Shown: piece after piece, positions 55,044 to 62,309 of the stretch | Layout of the letters: each line of letters begins with the position of its first letter | How positions within the stretch are numbered: the stretch's first letter is position 1 | Source: a virus | IMG/VR virus record: IMGVR_UViG_3300032315_000647 | Location: 50,746 to 114,745 of that record | Reading direction: 5' to 3' (one strand) | DNA length: 64,000 nucleotides | Translations under genes and position numbers: made by a program | The notes under the pieces: generated by a model | Seen by the model: only the letters and a program-made list of their open reading frames with translations | Database searches by the model: none | Told to the model about the DNA's origin: nothing

Positions 55044-57070
55044 TATATAAAAAGTTTACTTTTTTTTCTTGTATTAAACATTCCACGAGATTCTGTAAAC
55101 AGAATATTTTTATTATTGGGCTTAAAAATTGCATCTAATCTAGGATCAGAAGATCCTCCCACCTTACCTAGAATTGGATCCATTTTAAGAGCCTGAGCTA
55201 TCGCAAGCTCAGCAGCCACAATACGGTCAAAGTTTCCCTGATCATTATATTGGATGATTTCCTCCAGTAGAACAGGGTCAAATATCTTTGACACACCTGT
55301 CACTTCTTTTGTAATTTTCCCATCCTCATCTTTCTCCTGATATACAACACTTCCCATGTATTTCTTCAAGCAGTTATGGAGATAGTCTCTTATCTTTTCT
55401 GCTGAACGATGCACCCCATAATCACGCTTCACAGTTGTTCCAGGAACCACTTCTTTGAGCCAATCAGGTTGTTTCTCAAGGTAGTGGGCATCTCCTTTAG
55501 CTTTCATATATTCTATAAAGGAAATGTCATCATTTTCACACAATGTACGAGCATTGTAGTATTTGATGAGTAGACGAGCTTGTTCTTCCCATGTTTCCTT
55601 CTTATCAGGTCTTGCACAGTAGGAAGCAACAAACATATCCTGATACTTCTCTCCTGTTAAATCGTGCATCCTTTTATATATGTACACAGAGCCTAGAGAT
55701 GTAGAATATGCTGCTTGTCCTTGTCTATATGGATCCACTCCTGCAACATAGAGTCCGTATGGAGGATTTTCCATAGGAAATTCATATATTACAATAGGAG
55801 CATCCTTTGTATCACTATTCTTCAAAGGGAAGTTAGTGATTGGTTGTTTATCTGTGAATTCGTGAGTGATATTCTCACCATCATGAAATAAAACAACTGG
55901 AATTCCTGTACGCTCTTGCAAAAGCAATCTAGACTTCTGACGTTTAGCTGCTTCTATATCAAATATGTTTGTATCCTCATTCAGAAAAATATCATCCACC
56001 TCTAATGGGTAGTACATCTTTTCCTTTAGATAGGCAATCCTGTCTCCTGCCTTTTTCAACCTTTCTAGGTTGTTTGTGGTGATTTCAAGAGCCTTTTCAG
56101 GATTACTAACTAGCATTTTTACATTGTGAAGATCGTTTTCTTTAGGTTGTTCCAAAAACTCACCCAACGTACTCTCTTCTTTAGCCTCCATGCGATATTT
56201 ATACGAAATAAATAAGCCATGAACACGTTTTTCATCTTTTTCATTATTATAACTTAGGAAGTTAAAGTTGTCTGCGTCAAACATCAAACTTTTAGCATCC
56301 ATAAACTTCTTCATGTCACCACCTGTTCCTGTCAGGAGAGGAGAACATCCCCATCCATACGGAGTGGTGAAACCAGGAACAGCAGCTTGGAAACCTCTTA
56401 AGAAGTTCCCTTTACCAATCTCATCAATAATTAGTTTACGAGGTTTTGTACCTGCAATTGCTTCCTCATTATTTCCCTCATCTAGGTTACGAATAAGAAT
56501 TTGAGAGAAAGGGATACGTTCCCCTGATTTAGTTTTGATGCCTAATGTCACCTGATTCTTCCAATTATCTTCAACTCTCTGCCACCTCCATGCTTCTGGG
56601 AGGAAGTTAAGTCCCTTGTCAAGCTTGTCTGTAATAAGCTTAATATCAGGAGCATTCAGTCCAGCGATAATGTTTTGGGAGTTCTCATCAAAGGTGGCAC
56701 CCCATCCTATATAACTAGCCTCAAGTACGGATTTTGCAAAACGCCTGATTCCAAGAATGATGAGTCCTTTCTTCTCACGTTGTGCCCTGTCTATCTCATT
56801 TGTCACTATCCACTCATTATCTCTGAGCAGGGGATTGGCATATTTCTGAGATATTCTTCCTCTCTCATCAATAACATCCACCTCTGTGTGCCACACATTC
56901 ATGTGCCAGTATAGGAATGGGTTGATGTACACCCCACCCATCATACATCCATTGAGACATATATCTTTGTGAAAGTCAAAGAACTGTTTATATTCCACTG
57001 AATTGCGATCAGGGATGCGAGGCTGGTTTATTAACCAATCTTTATAGTCTATAGTTTTAATACCGTTCAT
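55043..57070 (-). CDS. terL: Terminase large subunit
   Basis: A 675-residue DNA-packaging motor. The ATPase domain has a Walker A-like loop LGIRRFAKS (106-114), a Walker B site KLIIDE (212-217) and a coupling motif LLTGTGGD (245-252). The nuclease domain has D446 in YVAGVDPYRQG, E512 and D514 in LCENDDISF and a late Asp in NFDRIVAAELAIAQ, the metal ligands of the RNase H-like fold. The Walker A loop has Arg-Arg-Phe in place of the usual Gly-Lys order, as in many phage terminases. The start overlaps the upstream 111-residue gene by 4 nt. No separate small subunit is recognised, although one of the short upstream genes may serve. Confidence 0.92.
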   Translation of the reverse strand: MNGIKTIDYKDWLINQPRIPDRNSVEYKQFFDFHKDICLNGCMMGGVYINPFLYWHMNVWHTEVDVIDERGRISQKYANPLLRDNEWIVTNEIDRAQREKKGLIILGIRRFAKSVLEASYIGWGATFDENSQNIIAGLNAPDIKLITDKLDKGLNFLPEAWRWQRVEDNWKNQVTLGIKTKSGERIPFSQILIRNLDEGNNEEAIAGTKPRKLIIDEIGKGNFLRGFQAAVPGFTTPYGWGCSPLLTGTGGDMKKFMDAKSLMFDADNFNFLSYNNEKDEKRVHGLFISYKYRMEAKEESTLGEFLEQPKENDLHNVKMLVSNPEKALEITTNNLERLKKAGDRIAYLKEKMYYPLEVDDIFLNEDTNIFDIEAAKRQKSRLLLQERTGIPVVLFHDGENITHEFTDKQPITNFPLKNSDTKDAPIVIYEFPMENPPYGLYVAGVDPYRQGQAAYSTSLGSVYIYKRMHDLTGEKYQDMFVASYCARPDKKETWEEQARLLIKYYNARTLCENDDISFIEYMKAKGDAHYLEKQPDWLKEVVPGTTVKRDYGVHRSAEKIRDYLHNCLKKYMGSVVYQEKDEDGKITKEVTGVSKIFDPVLLEEIIQYNDQGNFDRIVAAELAIAQALKMDPILGKVGGSSDPRLDAIFKPNNKNILFTESRGMFNTRKKSKLFI

Positions 57071-57402
57071 TTCCTACTCTTAAGGAAGTCTTCAGCCATA
57101 GAGCTCAATTCTCCATTACCTCTAACTTCCACCTTAGCTTCTTCCTTTTCACGCAGTTTATCTACCACCTCTAGAAGAGCAAGATAGTTCTTCATTGTCT
57201 CCTGGATGAATTTTCCCTGTGCCTCAATACTGGCAATCACCATAGGTAACATACCACCTTTAGCTGTAGGTTTCCATTCAATCCTGTCTTTCAGCTCATG
57301 AAGGGGATTAGCATCTACATAAGCTTTCCAACTTTGTAGCTGCTGTTCTGCCCAATCAAGCTCAGCATTTATGTATGTAGTTTTCTTAATAATCTTCGAC
57401 AT
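57067..57402 (-). CDS. Small helical protein before terL, candidate small terminase
   Basis: A 111-residue, mostly helical and charged protein. It overlaps terL by 4 nt at its stop and the upstream gene by 17 nt at its start. The basic and acidic helices (NYLALLEVVDKLREKEEAKV) suit an oligomeric adaptor. Small terminase subunits often sit exactly here, but I see no clear helix-turn-helix, so this is only a positional suggestion. Confidence 0.5.
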   Translation of the reverse strand: MSKIIKKTTYINAELDWAEQQLQSWKAYVDANPLHELKDRIEWKPTAKGGMLPMVIASIEAQGKFIQETMKNYLALLEVVDKLREKEEAKVEVRGNGELSSMAEDFLKSRK

Positions 57403-57670
57403 CTTCTTCTTTTAGAATATTATCCAGATCCATCCCATCCTTAATAATGCGATCAATTTCGCCCACATCATCCTTATGAGGGAAATCCATATTAAGCTCA
57501 GCTACGTATTTCTCAAGAGCAAATAGAAACTCCTTATCTGTCAATCCCCACACATCTCCATATTCATCCAAAGCTGTAGATATATGTCTACCCAGATTGT
57601 AACTGGGATAGCTTATGTGCAGCTGCTGGAGAAGTCCAAGAATTCTTTGATAATTGTTGGGTTTTCCCAT
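57386..57670 (-). CDS. Small hypothetical protein
   Basis: A 94-residue protein from the ATG at 57670; an upstream TTG two codons earlier is possible. It is helical at the start (NYQRILGLLQQLHISYPSYN) and acidic at the end (DLDNILKEEDVEDY). It has no recognisable domain. It lies in a tightly packed run of short genes leading into terL. Confidence 0.55.
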   Translation of the reverse strand: MGKPNNYQRILGLLQQLHISYPSYNLGRHISTALDEYGDVWGLTDKEFLFALEKYVAELNMDFPHKDDVGEIDRIIKDGMDLDNILKEEDVEDY

Positions 57671-57672
57671 AT

Positions 57673-57858
57673 TCAAACATTAAGCACAATTCCTGAACTT
57701 GCTGCTGTAAACTTTGTCAAACTTGGCTTAACAATAGAATTGAGCAGTTTTTCAATCTCCTCATTAGCCAATGTTTTCACTTCCTTACTTACATCAGGCG
57801 TAGCTATCAGAGCTGCAAATTTTTCAATAACTATCCATGCCTCTACCACTGGATTCAT
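57673..57858 (-). CDS. Small helical protein
   Basis: A 61-residue, mostly helical protein (EAWIVIEKFAALIATPDVSK). It overlaps the upstream 82-residue gene by 4 nt (ATGA), a sign of coupled translation. The family is not recognised. Confidence 0.55.
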   Translation of the reverse strand: MNPVVEAWIVIEKFAALIATPDVSKEVKTLANEEIEKLLNSIVKPSLTKFTAASSGIVLNV

Positions 57859-58103
57859 ATCAATTCGTTTAAATTGTCATCTGTTAAATCTATTGATGAA
57901 TCCTCATCCCCCTCCTCAGGAGATTCGTCATCAACATCACTGGTGTATTCATCCTTAATAATCACCATTAAATTATCCTGAGTATCTCCTACAACGCCCA
58001 CTAAATCAAAATAATCAGCCCCTCTTTCCCAGGCATCCTGAAGAATGTCCAAAATAGGCTTAATGGGGATTTTCGTAATCGTAACCTCGTTATTGTTTTC
58101 CAT
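57855..58103 (-). CDS. Small acidic protein
   Basis: An 82-residue protein from the ATG at 58103. A longer frame from 58142 is open, but it would overlap the zinc-ribbon gene by 53 nt. The beta/alpha N-terminus (VTITKIPIKPILDILQDAWE) is followed by a very acidic C-terminus (DDESPEEGDEDSSIDLTDDN). It may be a DNA mimic or assembly factor; nothing in the sequence proves that. Confidence 0.5.
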   Translation of the reverse strand: MENNNEVTITKIPIKPILDILQDAWERGADYFDLVGVVGDTQDNLMVIIKDEYTSDVDDESPEEGDEDSSIDLTDDNLNELI

Positions 58104-58386
58104 TGTCCTTCTTGATTTGTTCTTCTTGTTCCAATGTGGCAACAGCTTCCCAAAAGTTTAACGGACAGCTGCATGAAAGACATTTGGTTTTTGCAGACAG
58201 CGTACATCCACATTCTGTGCAATGAGCGTCCACTCTAATTGTGCTGTAGTTTTTCTTGTTAGCAGAATGGTGTTCACACTGCTTACAAATGGAAATCCTC
58301 TCACTGCTGATTCTGTTGATTTCCTCCTTCAGCTTCTTGGGAGGAAGCAGATTGTTCCTCCATCCCTCGTAAATCTGTGAAAGCAT
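58090..58386 (-). CDS. Zinc-ribbon protein
   Basis: A 98-residue protein. Cysteines at CKQC (~34-37), then CTECGC and CLSCSC (~56-73) form two CxxC knuckles and extra ligands, the pattern of a zinc ribbon or a small double-zinc module. A basic helical N-terminus precedes it. The gene overlaps the upstream HU/IHF-like gene by 86 nt, an unusually long overlap in the operon. DNA or protein binding is likely; the exact role is unknown. Confidence 0.6.
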   Translation of the reverse strand: MLSQIYEGWRNNLLPPKKLKEEINRISSERISICKQCEHHSANKKNYSTIRVDAHCTECGCTLSAKTKCLSCSCPLNFWEAVATLEQEEQIKKDNGKQ

Positions 58387-58759
58387 ACATCTTTGGTTTT
58401 AAGGCTTTTATATTCTCCTCGGCTGTCTCCAGCTTTTTTCTGGCATTGTGACGTTTCTGCTCTGATAAACACTCATCGTTGGCTATTTTGGAGAACAATG
58501 CTTTCTGGCTCTCAAACTTCTGCATTTGCTTAATTGCCTTCTTCTCATTGAACACAAACTTCCCAAACCCACTTATTTCCAAACTGTTGTTATTTAGCAG
58601 AGCCTCATGAGCTGATTGAAACTGATGGTTGACAACAGCCTCAATTGTCTTCTCACTGAGCAAAAGGGAGGGAGCCATTTTCCTAATTATCCAATCCTTA
58701 ATGGAAAGGCTAATTGGCTTATTGTTTGTGAAGGAGTCTGATTTCAAGAACGGCATCAT
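58301..58759 (-). CDS. HU/IHF-like DNA-binding protein
   Basis: A 152-residue protein from the ATG at 58759; an in-frame TTG lies two codons upstream. The middle (TIEAVVNHQFQSAHEALLNN, then SLEISGFGKFVFNEKKA) matches the HU/IHF core: a helix followed by 'v.isGFGkF...' leading to a beta arm. crAss-like phages carry such IHF-like subunits next to structural genes. A basic helical C-terminus (QKRHNARKKLETAEENIKAL) could also contact DNA. It overlaps the 115-residue winged-helix gene by about 40 nt. A second IHF-like gene lies at 40501-40974. Confidence 0.6.
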   Translation of the reverse strand: MMPFLKSDSFTNNKPISLSIKDWIIRKMAPSLLLSEKTIEAVVNHQFQSAHEALLNNNSLEISGFGKFVFNEKKAIKQMQKFESQKALFSKIANDECLSEQKRHNARKKLETAEENIKALKPKMYAFTDLRGMEEQSASSQEAEGGNQQNQQ

Positions 58760-59066
58760 TTTCAAAATTTAATAATATCACAGGATTCACCTTCACCTTC
58801 GTTCCATCCTTAACCAGAATTCCCATTTTCTTCAGCCTGGAAATAATGTTGTTTATAGAAGCATTTGTTGTGCCATGCTTCTCACAAAATTCCTTCCTTA
58901 TATTAGCATAGGAAATATTTCCCTTGACAGCTGTAAAAGCTACAAGCTGAACTTCCCTCTGTGTAAGCTTAAGATTGTTAACAGCAGAAATAATCATATA
59001 ATACCTCTCAGCTAATTGGTATTCATCTTTCTCCTGTCTCTTAAGCTTTTGTAATATCAGCTTCAT
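58719..59066 (-). CDS. Winged-helix DNA-binding protein, first gene of the late block
   Basis: A 115-residue protein. LTQREVQLVAFTAVKGNISY, followed by FCEKHGTTNASINNIISRLKKMGILV, is a helix-turn-helix with the recognition helix and the turn into a wing. The KVNPVILLNF end is beta-like. It is the first gene after the divergent region and is directly driven by the promoter at 59084-59114, so it may regulate the late block or its own promoter. Confidence 0.6.
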   Translation of the reverse strand: MKLILQKLKRQEKDEYQLAERYYMIISAVNNLKLTQREVQLVAFTAVKGNISYANIRKEFCEKHGTTNASINNIISRLKKMGILVKDGTKVKVNPVILLNFENDAVLEIRLLHKQ

Positions 59067-59083
59067 GAACTATGTAATTACTA

Positions 59084-59114
59084 CAAAGATAGATGGTATA
59101 TATAACATCATCAA
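59084..59114 (-). promoter_or_regulatory. Bacteroidetes-type promoter of the late block
   Basis: Minus strand: TTG (59114-59112), 20 nt, TATCTTTG (59091-59084), a full match to TAnnTTTG. It lies 17 nt before the start of the winged-helix gene at 59066, so the leader would be about 10 nt. It is the only convincing promoter at the head of the minus-strand block. Confidence 0.65.
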
Positions 59115-59427
59115 ATACAATAATTTATGCAATTGCTATATTATGCCTTTTTTCTTCAAGAATACTGAAAATCCCATTATTGTCTTTGCTTACTGAGGAA
59201 GACCTTAATTCCCTCATTCCCCACCCTCCACCCCAAAGATAGGGGGAATATAATTAACACAGAAATATCGCTTCCTATATATAGAATGTATATAAGAGAA
59301 ATCGTCAAGCTATCCCTTTACAAACATGCCCCCTATGTAAAGCTATTGTTTTACAAAGCCCCCCCTTATTTCCTGCAATATGGAAAATCCCCCCTGTAGG
59401 TGATGGGTGAGGCTACTTCCAGCAACA

Positions 59428-59456
59428 ACCCCACGCATGTTTGGAGATTGTGGGGT
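59428..59456 (+). promoter_or_regulatory. Leader hairpin before the first plus-strand gene
   Basis: A 7-bp GC-rich stem (ACCCCAC at 59428-59434, GTGGGGT at 59450-59456, 15-nt loop) lies 39 nt before the ATG at 59496. It could be a 5' leader element or mRNA stabiliser. Confidence 0.4.
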
Positions 59457-59495
59457 AGTCCCCCCATTTATTATTAACCTTATCAATTTTATGTT

Positions 59496-59894
59496 ATGGC
59501 TTTGAATTACGTTAAGTACGAACGCACAGACCGCAAATCTTTGGGAACTGTAGCAGAATTGTTGGGACCTGGTGGTAGCTATCGTCCAGCTAGCATGGCT
59601 AACTGGACTTCAGCCAAGCGCGTTGCGCTTGTCTTCATTAACAAGGCAGGAGAGTCCTGCCTTGTACTGTGCTCACCACAAGTGAGCGAGAAGCTCCGCT
59701 CCAAGGAGCTTCGCTTGTCTCAACTGCAATCGTTTGAGGTGTGCGAATTCATCACTGATAGTGGTAAGATTGTTAACACCATTGTAATGCCTAGTGTTGC
59801 TACCAACATGCCTAGCGTTGAGATTGGTGCGCAGCCTGTGGCTGCTTACCAACCCACTCAACGCTTCTCTCATGAGGAGCTAATTGCCTTCTAA
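59496..59894 (+). CDS. Codon-optimised small protein, unknown function
   Basis: A 132-residue protein that I do not recognise. It has a mixed alpha/beta composition without membrane segment or metal motif. The N-terminal half is basic (YVKYERTDRKSLG, SAKRVAL) and the C-terminus is Pro/Gln rich. Base composition is markedly more GC-rich than other plus-strand genes, with few codon types, like the MCP gene, so it is probably made in large amounts. It has a hairpin leader and the strongest terminator in the window just after it, which makes it a stand-alone unit. Confidence 0.65.
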   Translation: MALNYVKYERTDRKSLGTVAELLGPGGSYRPASMANWTSAKRVALVFINKAGESCLVLCSPQVSEKLRSKELRLSQLQSFEVCEFITDSGKIVNTIVMPSVATNMPSVEIGAQPVAAYQPTQRFSHEELIAF

Positions 59895-59900
59895 TGCTGC

Positions 59901-59922
59901 GAGAGCCCCTTCGGGGGCTCTC
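59901..59922 (+). terminator. Strong terminator with UUCG tetraloop
   Basis: A 9-bp GC-rich stem GAGAGCCCC / GGGGCTCTC closed by TTCG, 6 nt after the stop of the 132-residue gene. The following sequence is TTGCATTATATATA, so the U-run is imperfect. Confidence 0.8.
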
Positions 59923-59929
59923 TTGCATT

Positions 59930-60128
59930 ATATATAGGGTGGGAAACATGAAATGTTTTATAGGGTGGGCTTTTGGAAAGCAAAAAGAATAGGAATAATA
60001 ATGTAAATGGGAATGTAAATAGGTTGATGTAAGACCCATTCATATACAACATAGGAAATAATGTAGCTATGCAAAACAGAATTGCATGGCATATATATAG
60101 CAATTATTAACTATTTAATTGAATAATC
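59930..60128. other. Intergenic stretch with TATAGGGTGGG direct repeat
   Basis: About 200 bp without a gene. TATAGGGTGGG occurs twice, near 59933 and 59959, separated by an AAACAT/ATGTTT hairpin. The rest is A/T-rich. It may hold the promoter of the next gene pair, but I see no known consensus. Confidence 0.4.
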
Positions 60129-60341
60129 ATGAACACATCAGTTCGAGGTATTATAGGCAATACTGTCTACCTATATATGCATGGTGAAAGAGTGGCAGTG
60201 GAATGTTCTATCTCCAATAAGTCTAAAAAAGATTTGTTGGAACATGGAGGAGTGAAAGAATACACATCTTTTGATGAGATGATGGATGATGACAACTTCT
60301 CATTTGAACAAGTTCTTAAAGAATTAAACTTAAGAAAATGA
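60129..60341 (+). CDS. Small hypothetical protein
   Basis: A 70-residue protein. The first half is beta-like (VRGIIGNTVYLYMHGERVAV) and the C-terminus is acidic and helical. No family is recognised. Its stop overlaps the start of the next gene by 4 nt (ATGA), so the two form a translated pair. Confidence 0.55.
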   Translation: MNTSVRGIIGNTVYLYMHGERVAVECSISNKSKKDLLEHGGVKEYTSFDEMMDDDNFSFEQVLKELNLRK

Positions 60342-60619
60342 AATATTATTCTTACGGAGATGTTGTCATGCCATTTGAAGATGGGACACATTATAAACAC
60401 ATTGTGTCTCATATGAGATTCATATTGGACAATAACAGTATAATGATAGAGGACATTGAAGAATGTTCTCAAGATGATTATATTGCTTATTTAGAGGAAT
60501 GGATTAGGAGAGCAGACAATGACATTAAAAACCTTAAAAAGGTGATGTCTACAAATTATTCCTCTATAGATGTAGAAGGATTATACGGAGAGGGTTATGA
60601 TAGGTCTCTTCCATTGTAA
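60338..60619 (+). CDS. Small hypothetical protein
   Basis: A 93-residue, soluble and mainly helical protein with a central acidic helix (IEDIEECSQDDYIAYLEEWI). No family is recognised. It is coupled to the upstream gene by a 4-nt overlap and is followed 11 nt later by the structured RNA candidate. Confidence 0.55.
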   Translation: MKYYSYGDVVMPFEDGTHYKHIVSHMRFILDNNSIMIEDIEECSQDDYIAYLEEWIRRADNDIKNLKKVMSTNYSSIDVEGLYGEGYDRSLPL

Positions 60620-60629
60620 TATATTGTCC

Positions 60630-60805
60630 TCAGCATGACGTTAAACTGCTGAATTTCTAATGCATATTGTAACATCAGGGCTCTGTTTCCTGTCTATGAA
60701 GTTTTGCAGAATTGCAAAATGGAGAGAAAGCAATAAAATTGTTACAATGTGCATTTAGAACAGGCTACATATTAGGAGAAATTCTAATGTGTAGCCTTTT
60801 ATTTT
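60630..60805 (+). ncRNA. Candidate structured RNA with terminator
   Basis: A gene-free stretch with nested pairing. A 6-bp hairpin (TCAGCA 60630-60635 with TGCTGA 60647-60652) comes first. A long stem of about 20 bp follows, pairing 60655-60674 with 60740-60760 (one G-U, one bulged A). Inside it lies a 7-bp hairpin with a 4-nt loop (TTTTGCA 60702-60708, TGCAAAA 60713-60719). A 14-bp terminator hairpin (60762-60775 with 60784-60797, one G-U) and TTTATTTT end it. The compact design suits a small RNA rather than a simple intergenic gap. Confidence 0.5.
60762..60805 (+). terminator. Intrinsic terminator of the RNA candidate
   Basis: A 14-bp stem AGGCTACATATTAG / CTAATGTGTAGCCT with one G-U pair and an 8-nt loop, followed directly by TTTATTTT. 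Confidence 0.75.
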
Positions 60806-60842
60806 GTCATTTTTATTCTAAACCCCATAAATTGTAAATGTT

Positions 60843-61103
60843 ATGACGCATCATTTGATGTTTTTGATGGCAGCAGCCACAGACACAGAAACAATTGTTA
60901 GCCATCTTAAGGATGCAGCACAAGATGTCATTCTGTTTCCTGATGATCAGGAAAAGAAAGAGCATCTTGTTATGCACTGTATGATGTTTCTTTTAAATCA
61001 CCAATCAGGAGGTGATGTTTCTAAAGCCATGCAAATGGCTAAGGATGTTGACAATAGAGAGAAAAAGCTCTCTATGTTTGACATTGAAGATCTCCTGAAC
61101 TAA
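60843..61103 (+). CDS. Small helical protein
   Basis: An 86-residue, helical, Met- and His-rich protein (MTHHLMFLMAAATDTETIVS) with an acidic C-terminus. No family is recognised. It is bracketed by two strong hairpin terminators and so is its own transcription unit. Confidence 0.6.
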   Translation: MTHHLMFLMAAATDTETIVSHLKDAAQDVILFPDDQEKKEHLVMHCMMFLLNHQSGGDVSKAMQMAKDVDNREKKLSMFDIEDLLN

Positions 61104-61111
61104 TGTCTTTT

Positions 61112-61144
61112 AAGAACTGTCTATTTCACCAATAGGCAGTTCTT
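61112..61144 (+). terminator. Hairpin after the 86-residue gene
   Basis: A 14-bp stem (AAGAACTGTCTATT 61112-61125 with AATAGGCAGTTCTT 61131-61144, one G-U) with a 5-nt loop. The run after it (CCTTCC) is only partly U-rich. Confidence 0.65.
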
Positions 61145-61174
61145 CCTTCCTAAACCTAACAAAATCATTTAGTT

Positions 61175-61384
61175 ATGAAATCTCAATTCAAAGCAAATTT
61201 ATTGCTCACCATCATTTTCGCTATTCTACCATTTATTTTAGTATGGATAGCGTTCTTTATGACATTCTTCGCCTTTAGCAGTGTAGATGTGTTTACATCT
61301 CCTGTATTTTGGGGATTGTCATGTATATATTGGTTCATTTATATATGTGCTGCTATTCCAGCTATATGGGATGATAATAAATAA
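61175..61384 (+). CDS. Small membrane protein, two transmembrane segments
   Basis: A 69-residue protein with two hydrophobic helices (LLLTIIFAILPFILVWIAFF and FWGLSCIYWFIYICAAIPAI) and a charged tail (WDDNK). Short spacing to the next gene suggests co-transcription. It could alter the host inner membrane, for example in superinfection exclusion or lysis timing, but it has no diagnostic motif. Confidence 0.65.
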   Translation: MKSQFKANLLLTIIFAILPFILVWIAFFMTFFAFSSVDVFTSPVFWGLSCIYWFIYICAAIPAIWDDNK

Positions 61385-61405
61385 CATTATAAAAATCAAT
61401 TCATT

Positions 61406-61753
61406 ATGAAAGAGTTTATGTACAATTTGCAAGCAGTCAATATTAAGATTGCTCGCTATGGGAATGGTCGTAAGGCCATTCAGCTCTACAGTGCTGTAGA
61501 TAAAATGCCTGTAATGACAGCCACAATGAATGTCTCTGAGAAAGAGGTGGGCATTGAGGATGTTATTATTAAGGATTATTCTGAGAACATGGGCATTTAT
61601 GAATGGCTCTTGAACAAGAACATTATTGAACCAGCTCATGCATTGTATGAATTGGCATTTGATAGTGTTCCTGTGTGTAAATTGCTTCCTGAGGAAGAAT
61701 GGCATGATGAGAGTTTTCAATACGATCAGGACCTCTATGATTTCATTGATTAA
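61406..61753 (+). CDS. Small acidic protein, DUF4313-like
   Basis: A 115-residue protein. The segment VGIEDVIIKDYSENMGIYEW resembles the DUF4313-type proteins common on mobile elements and phages of Bacteroidetes; this is a recollection of pattern, not a search result. The C-terminus is strongly acidic. Function is unknown in the family. It lies 21 nt after the membrane gene and 9 nt before the next one. Confidence 0.55.
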   Translation: MKEFMYNLQAVNIKIARYGNGRKAIQLYSAVDKMPVMTATMNVSEKEVGIEDVIIKDYSENMGIYEWLLNKNIIEPAHALYELAFDSVPVCKLLPEEEWHDESFQYDQDLYDFID

Positions 61754-61762
61754 CAACATCTT

Positions 61763-62005
61763 ATGAGATATATAATTGCAGCAATCATTTTGTTCTTAGG
61801 ACTTCCATTAATACACCTATTGTTCACTACATTATTATTCATCATTGGTAATGAGAATGATTTTGTTGTTCTCCTAAGGAAGAATGATATAAAAGTGGGC
61901 AGTTTATTCATGTGGTTAACCATATTGTATGTAGTGATAATGGAAGTGATAAGACTAGACGATGAGGACGATGATAATAATAATCAACGTCCTGTAATAT
62001 TTTAG
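61763..62005 (+). CDS. Small membrane protein with acidic tail
   Basis: An 80-residue protein with an N-terminal hydrophobic helix (IIAAIILFLGLPLIHLLFTT), a second one (LFMWLTILYVVIMEV) and an acidic, Asn-rich tail (RLDDEDDDNNNQRP). The function is unknown; the topology fits an inner-membrane protein. A hairpin terminator follows the gene. Confidence 0.6.
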   Translation: MRYIIAAIILFLGLPLIHLLFTTLLFIIGNENDFVVLLRKNDIKVGSLFMWLTILYVVIMEVIRLDDEDDDNNNQRPVIF

Positions 62006-62012
62006 GGTTTAG

Positions 62013-62054
62013 GTGGGAGGATCTCTATTCTTATGAATACGTAGATCCTCTCAC
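62013..62054 (+). terminator. Hairpin terminator after the 80-residue membrane gene
   Basis: A 12-bp stem (62013-62024 with 62043-62054, one G-U) whose loop can form an ATTC/GAAT mini-stem, followed by TTATTATCTATTTATTC. Confidence 0.65.
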
Positions 62055-62102
62055 TTATTATCTATTTATTCTATTTAATTTTACACATAAATCGCAGTTA
62101 TT

Positions 62103-62309
62103 ATGTCAAAACTGAATTTAGTAGTGCTTGATGTGCAAAAAACAGGCATCAAGTCACATGGTCCTACAGATGATAGTGGGGCAGTGAGAATCCTCATGAA
62201 AATATGTCAAGATCAACCTCTTGCATATTTTGAGCAAGTTCCAGGATTGTACATTGCTGACTTAGAGACAGGAACAATTAGAAAACCTGTTTTAAAATTA
62301 GAGATATGA
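62103..62309 (+). CDS. Small hypothetical protein upstream of thyX
   Basis: A 68-residue, beta-rich protein (LNLVVLDVQKTGIKSHGPTD). No family is recognised. Its stop overlaps the thyX start by 4 nt (ATGA), so translation of thyX is probably coupled to it. Confidence 0.55.
   Translation: MSKLNLVVLDVQKTGIKSHGPTDDSGAVRILMKICQDQPLAYFEQVPGLYIADLETGTIRKPVLKLEI

Larger units (their letters stand above)
59067..59495. other. Divergent intergenic region, C-tract rich
   Basis: 429 bp without a gene between the minus-strand block and the plus-strand genes. It contains the minus-strand promoter at 59084-59114 and several C-runs on the plus strand (for example around 59214-59234, 59329-59333, 59359-59365, 59389-59394, 59460-59466). 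On the minus strand the stretch near 59219-59234 reads GGGGTGGAGGGTGGGG. There is also a TTTACA/TGTAAA hairpin at 59316-59342 and an ACCCCAC/GTGGGGT hairpin just before the first plus-strand gene. I found no host-type promoter on the plus strand. Confidence 0.6.

Noticed and set aside
60661-60756. 31-codon open frame in the gap before 60843
   Set aside because: No coding character; the same bases are explained by the long RNA stem.
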